From Prevotellaceae bacterium (GTDB lineage Bacteria; Bacteroidota; Bacteroidia; Bacteroidales; UBA932): a stretch of DNA of 7,342 bases. This document shows positions 6,949 to 7,342 of the stretch, piece after piece. Position numbers and translations under genes: made by a program. The stretch is from positions 1 through 7,342 of the forward strand of contig JAIRLF010000174.1 of assembly GCA_031259655.1 (NCBI GenBank), read 5' to 3'. Under the pieces are notes generated by a model that searched no databases, had not been told where the DNA came from, and saw nothing but the letters and a program-made list of their open reading frames with translations. The first letter of the stretch is position 1. Each line of letters starts with the position of its first letter.

Positions 6949-7004
6949 CTTTTTTTGAAAAGATTAACATAAATCACGTAATTAGCGTGGTTTTTTAACA
7001 GAAT

Positions 7005-7078
7005 TTCCGTTGTTGTTGCTTACTGCCAGCAGTAGTTCCTTTAACGGAATGCTTACGCCCGAGAGAACTTTGAGTTCT
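7005..7078. other. Run of perfect hairpins in the divergent intergenic region
   Basis: Three inverted repeats follow each other. TTCCGTT (7005-7011) pairs with AACGGAA (7043-7049), enclosing TACTGC-CA-GCAGTA (7021-7034, perfect 6-bp arms). Then comes AGAACT-TTG-AGTTCT (7064-7078). The density of exact complementarity suggests a structured RNA or the remains of one. It directly precedes the intron-like segment and may belong to the same element. The open frames over this stretch on the minus strand show no family resemblance and are not called. Confidence 0.45.
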
Positions 7079-7087
7079 ACTGAAGAA

Positions 7088-7186
7088 TGCGCCCGACGAA
7101 AAGTTACACGAAAGCGCACGTACGGATTGATGAGAGGGTAGGGGGAGAGACTTATTGGCGATGTCTCTCCGCTCCATTCTACTATT
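7088..7186 (+). mobile_element. Possible decayed group II intron 3' end (domain V/VI-like)
   Basis: The plus strand reads ACACGAAAGCGCACGTACGG and then ATTGATGAGAGGG. This resembles the 3' half of group II intron domain V (a GAAA tetraloop, then CACGTACGGTT) and the purine-rich joint to domain VI. An 8-bp stem follows (GGAGAGAC 7144-7151 with GTCTCTCC 7163-7170, 11-base loop) and then CTCCATTCTACTAT, like the YYCTAC(T/C)...AT ends of such introns. The 5' strand of domain V pairs poorly (only a TGCGC/GCGCA match at 7088-7092 and 7114-7118), no AGC triad is recognised, and no reverse transcriptase is present, so any intron here is a fragment. The resemblance is from memory; an unrelated structured leader is the alternative. 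Confidence 0.4.
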
Positions 7187-7223
7187 ATTGAAGTTAATTT
7201 CATCCTCATACACAATTAATTCG

Positions 7224-7252
7224 AAAAAAATATTTGCAAAAAAAATATTTGC
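7224..7252 (+). repeat. 14-base direct repeat overlapping the nqrA promoter
   Basis: AAAAAAATATTTGC occurs at 7224-7237 and again at 7239-7252, offset by 15 bases. Each copy ends in TTTGC, which fits the -33 element of this phylum, but only the first copy has the right spacing to the -7 box. It could be a duplicated promoter element, a pair of binding sites, or a simple slippage product in A-rich DNA. Confidence 0.8.
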
Positions 7253-7262
7253 TATATCTTTG
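7233..7262 (+). promoter_or_regulatory. Bacteroides-type promoter for nqrA
   Basis: TTTG (7233-7236) is followed after 18 bases by TATCTTTG (7255-7262), an exact match to TAnnTTTG. The start codon of nqrA lies 30 bases downstream in an A-rich leader without a Shine-Dalgarno sequence, as is usual in the phylum. Confidence 0.7.
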
Positions 7263-7292
7263 CACGAATTTTACAAAAATTAAAGAAACAAA

Positions 7293-7342
7293 ATGTCAAG
7301 GACAATAAAATTCCGAAAAGGGCTTAATATTAAGCTAAAAGG
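7293..7342 (+). CDS. nqrA: Na+-translocating NADH:quinone reductase subunit A, N-terminus only
   Basis: Only 16 codons are inside the window: MSRTIKFRKGLNIKLK, with the first two bases of a Gly codon following. The pattern I-K-hydrophobic-(R/K)KGL(D/N)I-x-(L/I)-x-G is the conserved start of NqrA (for example IKKGLDLPIAG in Vibrio), and the Bacteroidales form with LKG is especially close. NqrA is the cytoplasm-facing subunit of the six-subunit NQR complex, which oxidises NADH, reduces quinone and pumps Na+; nqrB-F would be expected downstream. It has its own promoter and is transcribed away from the metal operon, so it is probably just a neighbour. The call rests on a short stretch but a distinctive one. 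Confidence 0.75.
   Translation, partial: MSRTIKFRKGLNIKLK

Noticed and set aside
6982..7215. Two overlapping minus-strand frames of 77 and 72 codons upstream of the leader gene
   Set aside because: They overlap each other in different frames, cover the hairpins and intron-like segment, and show no recognisable domain. They are more likely chance frames in structured DNA.

Overview
The window comes from a bacterium of the phylum Bacteroidota, probably the order Bacteroidales. Four things point there: promoters of the Bacteroides type (TTG, about 18-20 bases, then TAnnTTTG) in front of two genes, AT-rich leaders without Shine-Dalgarno sequences, low-complexity heptamer repeats between genes, and the first codons of a Bacteroidales-like nqrA at the right edge.

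Layout, left to right. Positions 1-372 (+) hold the C-terminal end of a probable outer-membrane beta-barrel protein. Positions 373-607 are a convergent intergenic region with two hairpins. From 6902 down to 608, all on the minus strand, lies one heavy-metal efflux operon. Its order of transcription is: a small His/Cys-rich exported protein (6902-6438), a His-rich lipoprotein periplasmic adaptor (6311-5121), a 1033-residue inner-membrane RND pump (4881-1780), and a TolC/CzcC-type outer-membrane channel (1783-608). Pump and channel genes overlap by 4 bases (ATGA). The 6903-7292 stretch has no convincing gene. It holds the operon promoter (minus), a run of perfect hairpins, a segment resembling the 3' end of a group II intron, a 14-base direct repeat, and a promoter for nqrA (plus), whose first 16 codons end the window.

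The three main proteins should form a CBA-type tripartite complex that moves metal ions from periplasm or cytoplasm across the outer membrane. The leading small protein and the adaptor N-terminus are both rich in His, Asp and Cys, so they may capture or sense metal and hand it to the pump. The metal cannot be fixed from sequence. The Cu/Ag methionine triad of CusA appears incomplete, while TM4 and TM10 of the pump carry an AcrB-like LVDDA...RN arrangement instead of the classical CzcA DFG...DGA motif. No regulator gene is in the window.

The main non-coding oddities are a 17-unit heptamer array with a roughly inverted partner array, placed inside the operon between adaptor and pump, and the structured, possibly intron-derived segment between the divergent promoters.
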